Of a stretch of 64,000 nucleotides of DNA, positions 41,605-54,351 are shown one piece after another; position 1 is the first letter of the stretch; the number at the start of each line of letters is the position of its first letter. The notes under the pieces are model-generated. The model did not search any database and was not told where the DNA came from. It saw only the letters and a program-made list of their open reading frames with translations. Both the position numbers and the translations under genes were made by a program. This DNA comes from Enterobacter hormaechei subsp. xiangfangensis (lineage in GTDB: Bacteria; Pseudomonadota; Gammaproteobacteria; Enterobacterales; Enterobacteriaceae): positions 4,092,001 to 4,156,000 of the forward strand of contig NZ_CP017183.1 of the NCBI RefSeq assembly GCF_001729785.1, read 5' to 3'.

Positions 41605-42972
41605 ATGAAGAAAAAAAACCAGCTGTTGAGCGCCTTAGCGTTAAGTGTCGGGTTATCTCTCTCGGCGTCCTTCCCCGTCAGTGCGGCACTGCCTTCGCAG
41701 GTGCCTGGACAAGAAGCCATTCCCAGCCTTGCGCCGATGCTTGAAAAAGTCCTGCCTGCGGTAGTCAGCGTTCAGGTGGAAGGGACGGCACGCCAAAGCC
41801 AGCGTATTCCCGAAGAGCTGAAGAAATATTTTGGCGAAGACGCGCCGGATCAGCAGGCTCAGCCGTTTGAAGGTCTGGGCTCAGGGGTAATTATCGACGC
41901 GGCTAAGGGCTATATCCTGACCAATAACCACGTGATCAGCCAGGCCGATAAAATCAGCGTTCAGCTGAACGATGGCCGGGAGTTTGACGCCAAACTGATC
42001 GGCGGTGACGATCAGAGTGATATCGCCCTGCTACAGGTACAAAACCCCAGCAACCTAACCCAGATCGCCATTGCTGATTCCGATAAGCTGCGCGTCGGTG
42101 ATTTTGCTGTCGCGGTCGGTAACCCGTTCGGCTTAGGCCAGACCGCCACCTCCGGAATTGTCTCCGCCCTGGGGCGCAGCGGCCTGAATCTCGAAGGGCT
42201 GGAAAATTTCATCCAGACCGATGCCTCCATCAACCGGGGCAACTCCGGCGGTGCGCTGCTTAATCTGAACGGTGAGCTGATCGGCATCAACACCGCTATC
42301 CTCGCGCCAGGCGGCGGCAGCATCGGGATTGGTTTTGCCATTCCGAGCAACATGGCGAAAACTCTGTCTCAACAGCTGATTCAGTTTGGCGAGGTTAAGC
42401 GCGGTCTGCTGGGCATCAAAGGCATGGAGATGAGCGCCGATATCGCCAAAGCCTTTAAGCTCAACGTCCAGCGCGGGGCGTTTGTCAGCGAAGTGTTGCC
42501 CAACTCAGGCTCTGCGAAAGCGGGCGTGAAATCCGGTGACGTTATTGTCAGCCTGAACGATAAACCGCTGAGCAGCTTCGCTGAATTACGTTCGCGTATT
42601 GCCACCACGGAGCCTGGCGCTAAAGTGAAGCTGGGCCTGATCCGCGAGGGCAAACCGCTGACCGTGGAAGTGACGCTGGACAAGAGCACCTCCTCTTCCG
42701 CCAGCGCAGAACAGATCTCCCCGGCTCTACAGGGCGCTACGCTGAGCGATGGTCAGCTTAAAAACGGCACGAAAGGCATTTCTGTCACTACCGTTGAGAA
42801 GAGCAGCCCGGCCGCGCAGGCAGGTTTGCATCAGGACGACGTAATCGTGGGCGTGAACCGCACTCGCGTGCAGTCTATTGCCGAAATGCGTAAGGTGCTG
42901 GAGAGTAAACCGGCGGTCATTGCCCTGCAAATTATCCGTGGCAACGATACCCTCTACATTTTACTGCGTTAA
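41605..42972 (+). CDS. degQ: Periplasmic serine endoprotease DegQ
   Basis: A 455-residue HtrA-family protease and chaperone that degrades misfolded periplasmic proteins. The signal peptide ends PVSA (about residue 27). The catalytic triad is His109 (NNHVIS), Asp139 (SDIALLQ) and Ser214 (GNSGGALL), the same numbering as E. coli DegQ. Two C-terminal PDZ domains follow (about 255-350 and 370-455). The short LA loop distinguishes it from DegP. It lies directly upstream of degS. Confidence 0.98.
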   Translation: MKKKNQLLSALALSVGLSLSASFPVSAALPSQVPGQEAIPSLAPMLEKVLPAVVSVQVEGTARQSQRIPEELKKYFGEDAPDQQAQPFEGLGSGVIIDAAKGYILTNNHVISQADKISVQLNDGREFDAKLIGGDDQSDIALLQVQNPSNLTQIAIADSDKLRVGDFAVAVGNPFGLGQTATSGIVSALGRSGLNLEGLENFIQTDASINRGNSGGALLNLNGELIGINTAILAPGGGSIGIGFAIPSNMAKTLSQQLIQFGEVKRGLLGIKGMEMSADIAKAFKLNVQRGAFVSEVLPNSGSAKAGVKSGDVIVSLNDKPLSSFAELRSRIATTEPGAKVKLGLIREGKPLTVEVTLDKSTSSSASAEQISPALQGATLSDGQLKNGTKGISVTTVEKSSPAAQAGLHQDDVIVGVNRTRVQSIAEMRKVLESKPAVIALQIIRGNDTLYILLR

Positions 42973-43064
42973 CCATTTGCGACTCCGGGCATCGCCGCTG
43001 CGTGTGATGTCCGGATAACTCATGTTATGCTGCAAACCGTTCCTTTTTTAACGACACACGCATC

Positions 43065-44132
43065 ATGCTTTTAAAGCTCTTTCGTTCAATTGTCATTGGT
43101 TTGATCGTTGCCGGTCTGCTGCTGGTGGCTATGCCATCTTTACGCCAGTTCAACAAACTGTCGGCTCCTCAGTTCGACAGCACGGATGAAACGCCTGCGA
43201 CGTACAATCAGGCGGTACGCCGTGCCGCCCCCGCCGTGGTTAACGTCTATAACCGCGGGCTTAACAGTTCTGCTCATAACCAGCTGGAGATCCGCACGCT
43301 CGGTTCCGGTGTGATCATGGATGACCGGGGCTACATCATCACCAATAAACACGTCATTAACGATGCCGACCAGATTATCGTCGCCTTGCAGGATGGCCGC
43401 GTGTTTGAAGCCCTGCTGGTGGGGTCGGACAGCCTGACCGATCTGGCGGTGCTGAAGATCAACGCCACCGGCGGTCTGCCGACTATCCCGATTAATCGCA
43501 AACGAACGCCGCATATCGGCGATGTGGTACTGGCGATCGGTAACCCGTACAACCTGGGCCAGACCATCACTCAGGGGATCATCAGCGCGACCGGTCGAAT
43601 CGGCCTGAACCCGTCAGGGCGGCAGAACTTCCTGCAAACCGATGCCTCGATCAACCACGGTAACTCCGGCGGTGCGCTGGTGAACTCTCTGGGCGAACTG
43701 ATGGGCATTAACACCCTCTCCTTCGACAAGAGCAACGACGGCGAAACGCCGGAAGGGATTGGCTTTGCCATTCCATTCCAGCTGGCGACCAAGATCATGG
43801 ACAAGCTGATCCGCGATGGCCGCGTGATCCGTGGCTACATCGGTATTGGTGGGCGTGAAATCGCGCCGATGCATACGCAGGGCGGTGGTATCGATCAGAT
43901 CCAGGGGATTGTGGTCAACGAAGTGGCGCCTGGCGGCCCGGCGGCCAATGCAGGTATCCAGGTGAACGACGTTATCCTTTCCGTCAACGGTACGCCAGCG
44001 GTCTCTGCGCTGGAAACCATGGACCAGGTGGCTGAGATTCGCCCGGGCTCCATCATCCCTGTTGAAGTCATGCGTAATGACAAGAAGCTGACGATCCAGG
44101 TCACCATCCAGGAATACCCGGCCACTAACTGA
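43065..44132 (+). CDS. degS: Site-1 protease DegS
   Basis: A 355-residue inner-membrane-anchored HtrA protease. Its PDZ domain senses the C-termini of unassembled outer-membrane proteins, and it then cleaves RseA to start the sigma-E response. An N-terminal anchor (about residues 5-26) replaces a cleavable signal. The triad is His96, Asp126 and Ser201, as in E. coli, with one PDZ domain at the C-terminus. Its position after degQ is conserved. The terminator at 44141-44172 also serves convergent mdh. Confidence 0.98.
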   Translation: MLLKLFRSIVIGLIVAGLLLVAMPSLRQFNKLSAPQFDSTDETPATYNQAVRRAAPAVVNVYNRGLNSSAHNQLEIRTLGSGVIMDDRGYIITNKHVINDADQIIVALQDGRVFEALLVGSDSLTDLAVLKINATGGLPTIPINRKRTPHIGDVVLAIGNPYNLGQTITQGIISATGRIGLNPSGRQNFLQTDASINHGNSGGALVNSLGELMGINTLSFDKSNDGETPEGIGFAIPFQLATKIMDKLIRDGRVIRGYIGIGGREIAPMHTQGGGIDQIQGIVVNEVAPGGPAANAGIQVNDVILSVNGTPAVSALETMDQVAEIRPGSIIPVEVMRNDKKLTIQVTIQEYPATN

Positions 44133-44140
44133 CGGGCATA

Positions 44141-44172
44141 AAAAAACGGAGCTTAGCGCTCCGTTTTTTTTA
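44141..44172. terminator. Bidirectional terminator between degS and mdh
   Basis: ACGGAGC and GCTCCGT form the stem, with an A-run before and a T-run after, so it acts on both convergent genes. Confidence 0.9.
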
Positions 44173-44183
44173 CCGGGACAAGA

Positions 44184-45990
<1,807 letters not shown>

Positions 45991-46368
45991 TTGTCTGCCC
46001 CGTAGCGCCTGACTGCGGGGATCATTCTGCTGCTTCCGCGTTTTACCCTGCTTTTCTCTGCCTGCTGTTTTTGCAAATAGTGCTTTTTACCGCCTGTTAA
46101 CATTCATTCAGTGAATGATCTGCCGCAAAACCGCACAAAAAATCAAATTGATCTATCCCTTTGATTTAGGAAAGAAAAAACCATAAACCTTGCATTGTGG
46201 CGTCCTTTTTTATGCATTCGCGTTATAAAAAATGATTTTTTTAACACGTAATAACGGAGGAAACCATTAGCCTGGTATTAATTTTTAGCGTGATTAGTGT
46301 ATACTTGATTTTGTGATGAGGGTCACAGAACAAAGACCCCAGTAAAATAATTGACGAGGTAAATAATC
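45991..46368. promoter_or_regulatory. Region between argR and yhcN
   Basis: A 378-base AT-rich gap. Its right end holds a TATACT hexamer (46300-46305), a perfect CRP consensus (46312-46327) and a GACGAGGT ribosome site before yhcN. The left part after argR contains no clear terminator or gene. Confidence 0.6.
46312..46327. promoter_or_regulatory. Perfect CRP-consensus site before yhcN
   Basis: TGTGA-TGAGGG-TCACA matches all ten conserved CRP positions. It lies directly after a TATACT hexamer and 42 bases before the yhcN start. If TATACT is the -10, the site would cover the transcription start and repress. With a promoter further right it could activate. Confidence 0.65.
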
Positions 46369-46632
46369 ATGAAAATTAAAACCACTGTAGCTACCCTGAG
46401 CGTACTGTCAGTCCTGTCATTCGGTGCGTTTGCAGCCGACACCATTAATGCCGAACAGGCACAATCCCGTCAGGCTATCGGGACTGTTTCTGTTGGTGCC
46501 ATCGGTACGTCTCCGATGGACATGCACGAAATGCTGAACAAAAAAGCGGAAGAACAGGGTGCGTCATCTTATCGCATCATCGAAGCGCGCAGTGGCGACC
46601 ACTGGCACGCTACCGCAGAACTGTACAAATAA
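46369..46632 (+). CDS. yhcN: YhcN-family periplasmic stress protein (DUF1471)
   Basis: An 87-residue secreted protein of the BhsA/McbA/YhcN family. The signal peptide is MKIKTTVATLSVLSVLSFGA, with cleavage after FA at about residue 22. The mature domain ends YRIIEARSGDHWHATAELYK, the typical DUF1471 close. E. coli YhcN responds to acid and peroxide stress; the molecular activity is unknown. It is preceded by a perfect CRP-like site and followed by a strong terminator. Confidence 0.93.
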   Translation: MKIKTTVATLSVLSVLSFGAFAADTINAEQAQSRQAIGTVSVGAIGTSPMDMHEMLNKKAEEQGASSYRIIEARSGDHWHATAELYK

Positions 46633-46657
46633 ACCCTCGTCGTATCTCATCATACGA

Positions 46658-46690
46658 CTTGCCCCTGACCTCCCGGTCAGGGGCTTTTTT
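46658..46690. terminator. Terminator between yhcN and yhcO
   Basis: CCCCTGACC and GGTCAGGGG form a perfect stem around TCCC, followed by CTTTTTTA. It ends yhcN transcription, and yhcO converges on it from the other side. Confidence 0.88.
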
Positions 46691-46691
46691 A

Positions 46692-46964
46692 TCACTGGCG
46701 CACGTTGAAACGCAGTTGCCCTTCCAGCTCCTCCTCCGCTTCATCAAACAATAAAATCAATGCGCCAAAGCGTCTGCGCAGTTTTTCAGGCAGATGGGTA
46801 AATTCGATTTCCAGCGGTAACGGCAGCCTGTCGCCGGTAACCACATCCCACAGCATATCAAGATTGCTTACGCTGCCCCGCTCCAGGTCGAACGCCCGAA
46901 TAAACTCGCGATAGAAGTCTTCCTGACTCTCAATTTCGTCAAAATCAAAGGTATAAATTTTCAT
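46692..46964 (-). CDS. yhcO: Barstar-family protein YhcO
   Basis: A 90-residue protein of the barstar (ribonuclease inhibitor) family. It begins [20 protein letters not shown] and ends [20 protein letters not shown], very like E. coli YhcO. The acidic surface is typical of barstar. No barnase-type RNase gene is adjacent, so a toxin partner is not evident. The start at 46964 gives the E. coli length; the open frame continues ten codons upstream. Confidence 0.92.
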   Translation of the reverse strand: MKIYTFDFDEIESQEDFYREFIRAFDLERGSVSNLDMLWDVVTGDRLPLPLEIEFTHLPEKLRRRFGALILLFDEAEEELEGQLRFNVRQ

Positions 46965-47009
46965 TGCCAGCCACCCGGTACAGGCGGGCGGCAAATGCCG
47001 CCCTGTCTA

Positions 47010-48464
47010 TTATAATCCCCCGATATGCAGGGTTTTAACTTCCAGAAACTCCTCCAGCCCCAGCACGGACCCCTCGCGGCCCAGCCCGGACTCTTTTACG
47101 CCCCCAAACGGACCCAGTTCGGTCGAGACCGCACATTCATTAATTCCGATCATGCCGCTCTCAATGGCCTGTGAGACGCGGAACACGCGCGAAAGATTCT
47201 GGGTATAAAAGTAGGCCGCCAGCCCGTAAGGCGTATTGTTAGCGCGCATAACCACTTCGTCTTCCGACGTGAAGCGGAAGCAGGCGGCTACGGGACCAAA
47301 GGTCTCCTCTTCTGCCAGCTTCATGCCTTCATGGCAGTCACCGAGTACGGTTGGCATCCAGAAGTTGCCGCCAAGTTCGTGCGGTTTACCCCCAGCCAGC
47401 ACCGTGGCGCCCTTCGCTACCGCATCTTCGACGTGCTCACGCACTTTCTCGACAGCCGAAGGCTCAATCAGCGGGCCGACAACGACGCCCTCGTCCAGAC
47501 CGTTACCCACCTTCAGCGCCTTCACCGCATCGGCAAGTTGATTGACGAACTTGTCATAGACCGTCTCCTGAATATAGAAACGGTTTACGCTGACGCAGAC
47601 CTGCCCGGCGTTACGGAACTTATTGGCGATCGCGCCTTTGACGGCGGCATCAATATCCGCGTCCTCGAAAACGATATACGGCGCATTACCGCCCAGCTCC
47701 ATCGATACCTTTTTCATGGTCTCTGCGGAATTGCGAACCAGCGTTTTCCCGACGGCGGTTGAACCCGTAAACGAGATTTTGCGCACGTCATGGCTGGCCA
47801 TAATGGCGTCGCTAATTTCTGAGGTGCTCCCCGCGACCGCATTCAGCACACCATCCGGCACACCGGCCTGCTTCGCCAGCGTCAGCAGCGCAAAGGCGCT
47901 CAGCGGCGTGTTGTTTGCAGGTTTGATCACGCCGGTACATCCTGCTGCCAGCGCCGGGCCGAGCTTACGGGTGAGCATAGCCATCGGGAAATTCCATGGC
48001 GTGATAGCAGCAACCACCCCGACAGGTTCACGAGTGGCCAGAATACGGGAGCCAGGTTTAACCGGAGGAATGATTTCACCGTTGGCGCGCTTGGCCTGCT
48101 CGGCAAACCACTGAATGAAGCTGGCAGCGTAGTCCACCTCACCTTCAGCCTCTTTCAGCGGCTTGCCCTGCTCGGTAGTCATCAGCCGCCCGAGCCAGCT
48201 TTTGTTCTCGATAATCAGTTCATACCAGCGATAGAGGATCGCGGAACGCTCTTTTGCCGTTTTTGCGCGCCATGCGGGAAAGGCCTTCGTCGCGGCCACA
48301 ATGGCCTCTTCGGTTTCGGCTTTTCCTGCTTTCGCCACTTTCGCAATGACCTCGCCCGTGGCCGGGTTTAGCACATCAAACGTGGTGTCGAGTGTTTTCC
48401 AGATACCGTTGACCAGATACCCGGTCTGAAAAAGAATACTGTCCTGAAGAGCCTGGGTTGTCAT
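47010..48464 (-). CDS. NAD(P)-dependent succinate-semialdehyde dehydrogenase family protein
   Basis: A 484-residue aldehyde dehydrogenase closest in pattern to GabD-type succinate-semialdehyde dehydrogenases. The cofactor motif is FTGSTAVGKTL, the general base lies in MELGGNAPYI, and the catalytic Cys290 lies in NAGQVCVSVNR. E. coli GabD has a second cysteine two residues on (CVC); here it is serine. The start follows a strong GGAAGGGAGGACAC ribosome site. No gabT, gabP or transporter is adjacent. It has no counterpart at this place in K-12, where yhcO and aaeB are neighbours. The true aldehyde substrate is not proven by sequence. Confidence 0.85.
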   Translation of the reverse strand: MTTQALQDSILFQTGYLVNGIWKTLDTTFDVLNPATGEVIAKVAKAGKAETEEAIVAATKAFPAWRAKTAKERSAILYRWYELIIENKSWLGRLMTTEQGKPLKEAEGEVDYAASFIQWFAEQAKRANGEIIPPVKPGSRILATREPVGVVAAITPWNFPMAMLTRKLGPALAAGCTGVIKPANNTPLSAFALLTLAKQAGVPDGVLNAVAGSTSEISDAIMASHDVRKISFTGSTAVGKTLVRNSAETMKKVSMELGGNAPYIVFEDADIDAAVKGAIANKFRNAGQVCVSVNRFYIQETVYDKFVNQLADAVKALKVGNGLDEGVVVGPLIEPSAVEKVREHVEDAVAKGATVLAGGKPHELGGNFWMPTVLGDCHEGMKLAEEETFGPVAACFRFTSEDEVVMRANNTPYGLAAYFYTQNLSRVFRVSQAIESGMIGINECAVSTELGPFGGVKESGLGREGSVLGLEEFLEVKTLHIGGL

Positions 48465-48512
48465 GTGTCCTCCCTTCCTGAATGTTTGAACCTGCAAGAA
48501 TAAGTATAGCCA

Positions 48513-48544
48513 CAAAAAAACCGACGCTTTTGGCGTCGGTTTTC
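48513..48544 (-). terminator. Terminator of the aaeXAB operon
   Basis: CCGACGC and GCGTCGG pair around a TTTTG loop, flanked by A-run and T-run. It follows aaeB by a few bases on the minus strand and precedes the dehydrogenase gene, so that gene has its own promoter or depends on read-through. Confidence 0.88.
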
Positions 48545-48550
48545 TCTTCG

Positions 48551-50518
48551 TTAGCTGTCTGTCAGCGCATTCTGGTAGCGGTGCAGCATAAACACCAGCC
48601 GCTCTACCGGCTCGGTAACCTGCGGCGGCGCTTCCCAGATCCGCAGTTTCTCCTGGTAGATATCCAGCTCCTCCAGCAGTTGCTTAAAGTAGCGGCGACG
48701 TTTGTCATCACTGGATGCCGATATCACATGGTCCGCCGTGCGCCGTAGCTGGCGGTGGAAGGCGGACAAATCGTCGTTGATCGGCACTGGCGCGTTCCGC
48801 AGACGCTGGTGCGCGATAATCATGGTTAACGCCAGGCGGAAGCGGGCGACATCGCCCGGGAATTTATTTAGCAACAGGAACAGCTGCTGATAGAGCGCCG
48901 GCAGGTGGTTCTCCTTGCGCCGCGCGGTGTTGGTGGTCAAGGACGATACGGCGGCCGATACAAACTGATTCAGCAGCACGCGCCCTGTCCGCGCCTGAGA
49001 GTTATCCCGCACCAGCAGGATCACCATCATTGCCAGGAAACAGCCCACCAGCTGACCTAGTGCGCTATCCAGGAACTGACTGAAATGGAAGGTCATCGGG
49101 TTATCCAGCACGATGATGTTAATCGTACTCGCCAGTGCGCCTAACGATCCCAGACGGCGTTTTTGTACCTCAATCCCGATAAAGAACGCCATCACCGCCA
49201 GGCTGATGCAGAGCAAAAGCATGCTTTGCTGCGTCGAGGGAATAATCACCAGGAAGTAGAGCGCGCCAATAGGTAACGCCGCAATAGTGCCGTACAGAAA
49301 ATCGATCGCGACCATGCGCGGGTTGGGCAGACGCATCGCCAGCGCGGTGACGACGGCAATCATCACCATCGCGCCGCTGCCAGACGTCCAGCCGGTCCAC
49401 AGCCAGAACAGCGTGCCGAGTATACAGGCCAGGGTGGTACGCCAGAAGTTAACCATCGCATGATGGCGCTCGGCGGATTCAGGTTTGATCACCACTTCGC
49501 CCTGTAACACCTCTTCTTCCGCCGCACTGATTTTGGTGTTGCTAATCACGCCGCGTTTCAGGAGCAGGTAGCGCGTTGCGGCGCCTACCCAGGTATAAAT
49601 GGTGACTGGCGTATCCCGTTCTCCTGTCCACGCAATCACACGACGCATGCGTTTAAGCTGTCGATGCACGTCCTGCACCGTCTCCACAGGCTCATCAAAC
49701 AGTTCGCGGAAAGTATCCGTTACCACTTCGGGGCGGGTGTTCTGAATCAGGTAGGTTTCACACGCCTGGGTGATCAGCGTTAACGAGACGGTATTGATCG
49801 CTTTCAGACGACGGTTGGCCCGCTCCCAGCGGGAAGACTCCATATTGAGGTTACTGCGCATCCCTTCCAGCGCCTGCGTGCGGCGCACCAGCGCACTCCA
49901 GGCCTTGTCGACCTCTTCGCTGTCGCCGTGCTTAATGCACAGCTGCATGAGCTGGTACTGAGCAACAATCAGCGCGTCCAGCTCACGATCGACTTCCTGC
50001 TTGATCGATCGCGGAGAGAAGAGCAGGTCTGCGACAATCGCGCAGACGATACCAATGACAATCTCGCTGCAACGTTCCACGGCGAACTGCGGAGCAAGCA
50101 GCGGTTCACTCTGAATGGTGATGATAATAATCAGCGCGGTATATCCCGCCAGACCCCAGGCGTACGAGTTCTCCACCTTCACCAGCGAAGAGACCCAGGT
50201 GCAAAAACCCGCCCAGATACAGCATACAATCAGCATCAGCAGCGGCGTGCGGATCATCAGGATGATAATGGTCAGGGCGGCGATACAGCCGATAAAGGTG
50301 CCGATAATACGCAGCATCCCGCGATAGCGAATTGCCCCGGAGTAAGGTTCGCCACCCGCCGCGAAGGCAGGACCGGCGGCGACGATCGCGGCGGTCAGAA
50401 CGGCCCAGCGCGGCGTTTCAAGCTGGAAATGGAAGCCAACAAACAGCGCCAGCACAATGGCGCATGCCAGCTTCACGGCGAAGCGGATGTGCTGGCTGGC
50501 GATGGAAAAAATGCCCAT
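48551..50518 (-). CDS. aaeB: p-Hydroxybenzoic acid efflux pump subunit AaeB
   Basis: A 655-residue inner-membrane transporter of the aromatic acid exporter (FUSC) family. With AaeA it exports p-hydroxybenzoate and similar aromatic carboxylates. There are two blocks of about five to six membrane helices (about residues 10-160 and 370-520), each followed by a cytoplasmic domain. The frame continues upstream through a TTG; the ATG at 50518 gives the E. coli length. It starts within 6 bases of the aaeA stop. Confidence 0.96.
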   Translation of the reverse strand: MGIFSIASQHIRFAVKLACAIVLALFVGFHFQLETPRWAVLTAAIVAAGPAFAAGGEPYSGAIRYRGMLRIIGTFIGCIAALTIIILMIRTPLLMLIVCCIWAGFCTWVSSLVKVENSYAWGLAGYTALIIIITIQSEPLLAPQFAVERCSEIVIGIVCAIVADLLFSPRSIKQEVDRELDALIVAQYQLMQLCIKHGDSEEVDKAWSALVRRTQALEGMRSNLNMESSRWERANRRLKAINTVSLTLITQACETYLIQNTRPEVVTDTFRELFDEPVETVQDVHRQLKRMRRVIAWTGERDTPVTIYTWVGAATRYLLLKRGVISNTKISAAEEEVLQGEVVIKPESAERHHAMVNFWRTTLACILGTLFWLWTGWTSGSGAMVMIAVVTALAMRLPNPRMVAIDFLYGTIAALPIGALYFLVIIPSTQQSMLLLCISLAVMAFFIGIEVQKRRLGSLGALASTINIIVLDNPMTFHFSQFLDSALGQLVGCFLAMMVILLVRDNSQARTGRVLLNQFVSAAVSSLTTNTARRKENHLPALYQQLFLLLNKFPGDVARFRLALTMIIAHQRLRNAPVPINDDLSAFHRQLRRTADHVISASSDDKRRRYFKQLLEELDIYQEKLRIWEAPPQVTEPVERLVFMLHRYQNALTDS

Positions 50519-50523
50519 AGCGA

Positions 50524-51456
50524 TCAACCAAACTCGCGCAGGCGATGGGCGATTTGACGGAAGATCGAATCCTGGCTGGCATCACGGTCTTTTTCACCCG
50601 TGATCACCACCGTCGCCGTGGTGCCTGCGGGCCAGAGGTTGCTCTGCTGCTCATCCAGACGAATGCGTACCGGTACGCGCTGCGCCAGACGAACCCACTC
50701 GAGGTTAGAATCGACGGTCGCCATCCCTTTTGAATCATTGGTACTGCTGGAGTTGGTCACCCCCGCGGCCACGCTGTCCACGGTTCCCTTCAGGACCCGG
50801 TTGCTGCCGAGCGGCGTGATTTCGGCGCGATAGCCCGGACGCACGCCTTCCAGCTTGGTCTCTTCCATATAGGCGAGGACGTAGAAAGAGTTCTTTTTCA
50901 CCAGCGCCACGGCCGTAGAGCCGCGCGTAATAAACTCGCCCGCATAGACATTGAGGTTGGTCACCCAGCCATCGGACGGGGCGCGGATAACGGTACGTTC
51001 CAGATCGAGCTTCGCCAGATCGCGCGTCGCCTGCGCTTTTGCCAGCTGATGCAGCACGGTTTGCAGCACGTTATTGGACTGGTCAATCTCTTCCCGGGAC
51101 ATGGCCTGGATGCCCAGCTTGTTACGGCGTCCTGCTTCACGGCGTTTTTCAGAGGCCAGCGCGTTGTAATACGCCACGTCTGCTTCCGCTTCTTCCAGCG
51201 CTTTTTGATAGCGCGGCTGGTCGATGGTGAACAGCACCTGATCTTTTTTCACCAGTTGGTTATCGTGGACGTTGACTGCCGTAATGAGACCGGCGACATC
51301 GGGCGCTATCGCGACCACCTCCGCGCTGAAACGCGCATCGCGCGTCCACGGGGATTCGGTGTAATAAACCCAGGCGCGAAAAATAGCGATGAACGCCAGG
51401 ATGACCAGCGCCATAGTGATGGCAGTGCGGGAGATTTTTCTTGTTAGCGTTTTCAC
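50524..51456 (-). CDS. aaeA: p-Hydroxybenzoic acid efflux pump subunit AaeA
   Basis: A 310-residue membrane-fusion protein of the HlyD/EmrA type, anchored by one N-terminal helix (about 11-30). It has a biotinyl-lipoyl-like segment ([20 protein letters not shown]), an alpha-helical hairpin (about 85-150) and a beta-barrel. No ATG is available; a GTG at 51456 with GAGG five bases ahead aligns exactly with the E. coli start (VKTLTRK versus MKTLIRK) and gives 310 residues. It lies between aaeX and aaeB. Confidence 0.95.
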   Translation of the reverse strand: MKTLTRKISRTAITMALVILAFIAIFRAWVYYTESPWTRDARFSAEVVAIAPDVAGLITAVNVHDNQLVKKDQVLFTIDQPRYQKALEEAEADVAYYNALASEKRREAGRRNKLGIQAMSREEIDQSNNVLQTVLHQLAKAQATRDLAKLDLERTVIRAPSDGWVTNLNVYAGEFITRGSTAVALVKKNSFYVLAYMEETKLEGVRPGYRAEITPLGSNRVLKGTVDSVAAGVTNSSSTNDSKGMATVDSNLEWVRLAQRVPVRIRLDEQQSNLWPAGTTATVVITGEKDRDASQDSIFRQIAHRLREFG

Positions 51457-51463
51457 ATCAACC

Positions 51464-51667
51464 TCAGACAAACATGCGCGATATTAAATAGAACAGGCAG
51501 CAATACAGCGCGGTATTGAACAATGCAGGATGCCAGACGAAATCATAAATCCCGGTAGGGACCAGCACCTTGCGCACCAGCCAGAAGATCGCCAGTGATA
51601 AAAGAAGCTCGAAAAATATCGGTGGGAACGACAAACCGAACACCACGATAACGGGAAACAGACTCAT
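51464..51667 (-). CDS. aaeX: Small membrane protein AaeX
   Basis: A 67-residue DUF1656 protein with two membrane helices ([20 protein letters not shown] and [15 protein letters not shown]). It is the first gene of the aaeXAB operon. Its role in efflux is not defined. The operon faces away from aaeR, its LysR regulator. Confidence 0.94.
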   Translation of the reverse strand: MSLFPVIVVFGLSFPPIFFELLLSLAIFWLVRKVLVPTGIYDFVWHPALFNTALYCCLFYLISRMFV

Positions 51668-51846
51668 GTTGACCTTGATTAAAGAGAGTGCAGGTTACTG
51701 GATTTTTAAGCTCGCGCCGCCGCAGGAGAGCAAGAATTGCCGGGCGAGAGTGGCGCAGCCGTTATGTAATTAATAATATATTAACGTAACTGTTATGCTG
51801 TTATCTATCATATGTGATCTAAATCACTTTTAAGCCAGAGTGAATA
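51668..51846. promoter_or_regulatory. Divergent aaeX / aaeR promoter region with CRP-like site
   Basis: The 179-base gap holds both promoters. TGTGA-TCTAAA-TCACT at 51813-51828 matches nine of ten conserved CRP positions and lies just 19 bases before the aaeR start. LysR-type T-N11-A boxes are expected but were not assigned. Confidence 0.55.
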
Positions 51847-52773
51847 ATGGAACGTCTAAAACGCATGTCCGTCTTTGCGAAAGTGGTTGAGCAAGGCTCT
51901 TTTACCGCCGCAGCACGTCAGCTACAAATGAGCGTCTCATCCATTAGCCAGACAGTGTCAAAACTGGAAGATGAGCTTCAGGTGAAGCTGCTCAACCGCA
52001 GCACCCGCAGCATCGGGCTGACGGAAGCGGGTAAAATTTACTATCAGGGCTGCCGTCGAATGCTGCATGAAGTGCAGGACGTTCACGAGCAGCTCTATGC
52101 CTTTAACAACACGCCTATCGGCACGCTGCGTATAGGGTGTTCTTCAACTATGGCACAAAATGTTCTCGCTGCCATGACGGCGGAAATGCTGAAAGAGTAT
52201 CCCGGTTTAACCGTTAATCTGGTTACGGGCATTCCGGCACCGGACCTGATTGCCGATGGGTTAGACGTGGTGATCCGCGTTGGCGCGTTGCAGGACTCTA
52301 GCCTGTTCTCGCGTCGACTGGGCAGCATGCCGATGGTGGTCTGCGCTTCGAAAAGCTACCTGGCACAGTATGGCGTGCCGGAGAAACCTGCCGATCTGAG
52401 CAACCACTCGTGGCTGGAATACAGCGTTCGGCCAGATAACGAATTTGAACTGATCGCGCCGGAAGGGCTTTCCACTAAACTGCTGCCTGAAGGCCGCTTC
52501 GTCACCAACGATCCGATGACCATCTCACGCTGGCTGGTGGCCGGGGCCGGGATCGCCTACGTACCGCTGATGTGGGTGATCAACGAGATCAACAGCGGCG
52601 TGCTGGAGATCCTCTTCCCGCGCTACCAGTCCGATCCGCGTCCGGTGTACGCGCTCTATACGGAAAAGGACAAGCTGCCGCTGAAGGTGCAGGTCTGTAT
52701 TAACTATCTGACGGACTATTTTGTGGAAGTGGCGGAGCTGTTTCAGGGCATGCGGGGCAGAAGGAAAGAGTAG
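51847..52773 (+). CDS. aaeR: LysR-type transcriptional activator AaeR
   Basis: A 308-residue LysR regulator divergently transcribed from aaeXAB, which it activates in response to aromatic carboxylic acids in E. coli. The winged helix-turn-helix is in residues 1-60 (KRMSVFAKVVEQGSFTAAAR, then LEDELQVKLLNRSTRSIGLT). The effector-binding domain begins near residue 90. A palindromic repeat separates its 3' end from the convergent tldD. Confidence 0.95.
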   Translation: MERLKRMSVFAKVVEQGSFTAAARQLQMSVSSISQTVSKLEDELQVKLLNRSTRSIGLTEAGKIYYQGCRRMLHEVQDVHEQLYAFNNTPIGTLRIGCSSTMAQNVLAAMTAEMLKEYPGLTVNLVTGIPAPDLIADGLDVVIRVGALQDSSLFSRRLGSMPMVVCASKSYLAQYGVPEKPADLSNHSWLEYSVRPDNEFELIAPEGLSTKLLPEGRFVTNDPMTISRWLVAGAGIAYVPLMWVINEINSGVLEILFPRYQSDPRPVYALYTEKDKLPLKVQVCINYLTDYFVEVAELFQGMRGRRKE

Positions 52774-52780
52774 GCTTTTC

Positions 52781-52803
52781 CCCTCTCCCCGTTGGGGAGA
52801 GGG
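52781..52803. repeat. CCCTCTCCCC palindrome between aaeR and tldD
   Basis: CCCTCTCCCC and GGGGAGAGGG pair perfectly around GTT, followed by TTAGGGTGCGGGGG. This is the reverse-oriented form of the repeat family at 19563 and 39612. It sits between convergent genes and could act as a terminator structure. Confidence 0.85.
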
Positions 52804-52822
52804 TTAGGGTGCGGGGGAAAAT

Positions 52823-54268
<1,446 letters not shown>

Positions 54269-54351
54269 CTATTGCTACTCGTTCGTTGCCGCCCGGGGCG
54301 GTATAAAGATCGTATTTATTGAGAGTGAGGCAATTACCTGCCCACGTCAAA

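Noticed and set aside
46692..46964. Barstar-like YhcO as part of a toxin-antitoxin pair
   Set aside because: No barnase-type RNase gene is adjacent, and yhcO is a standard conserved orphan in enterics.
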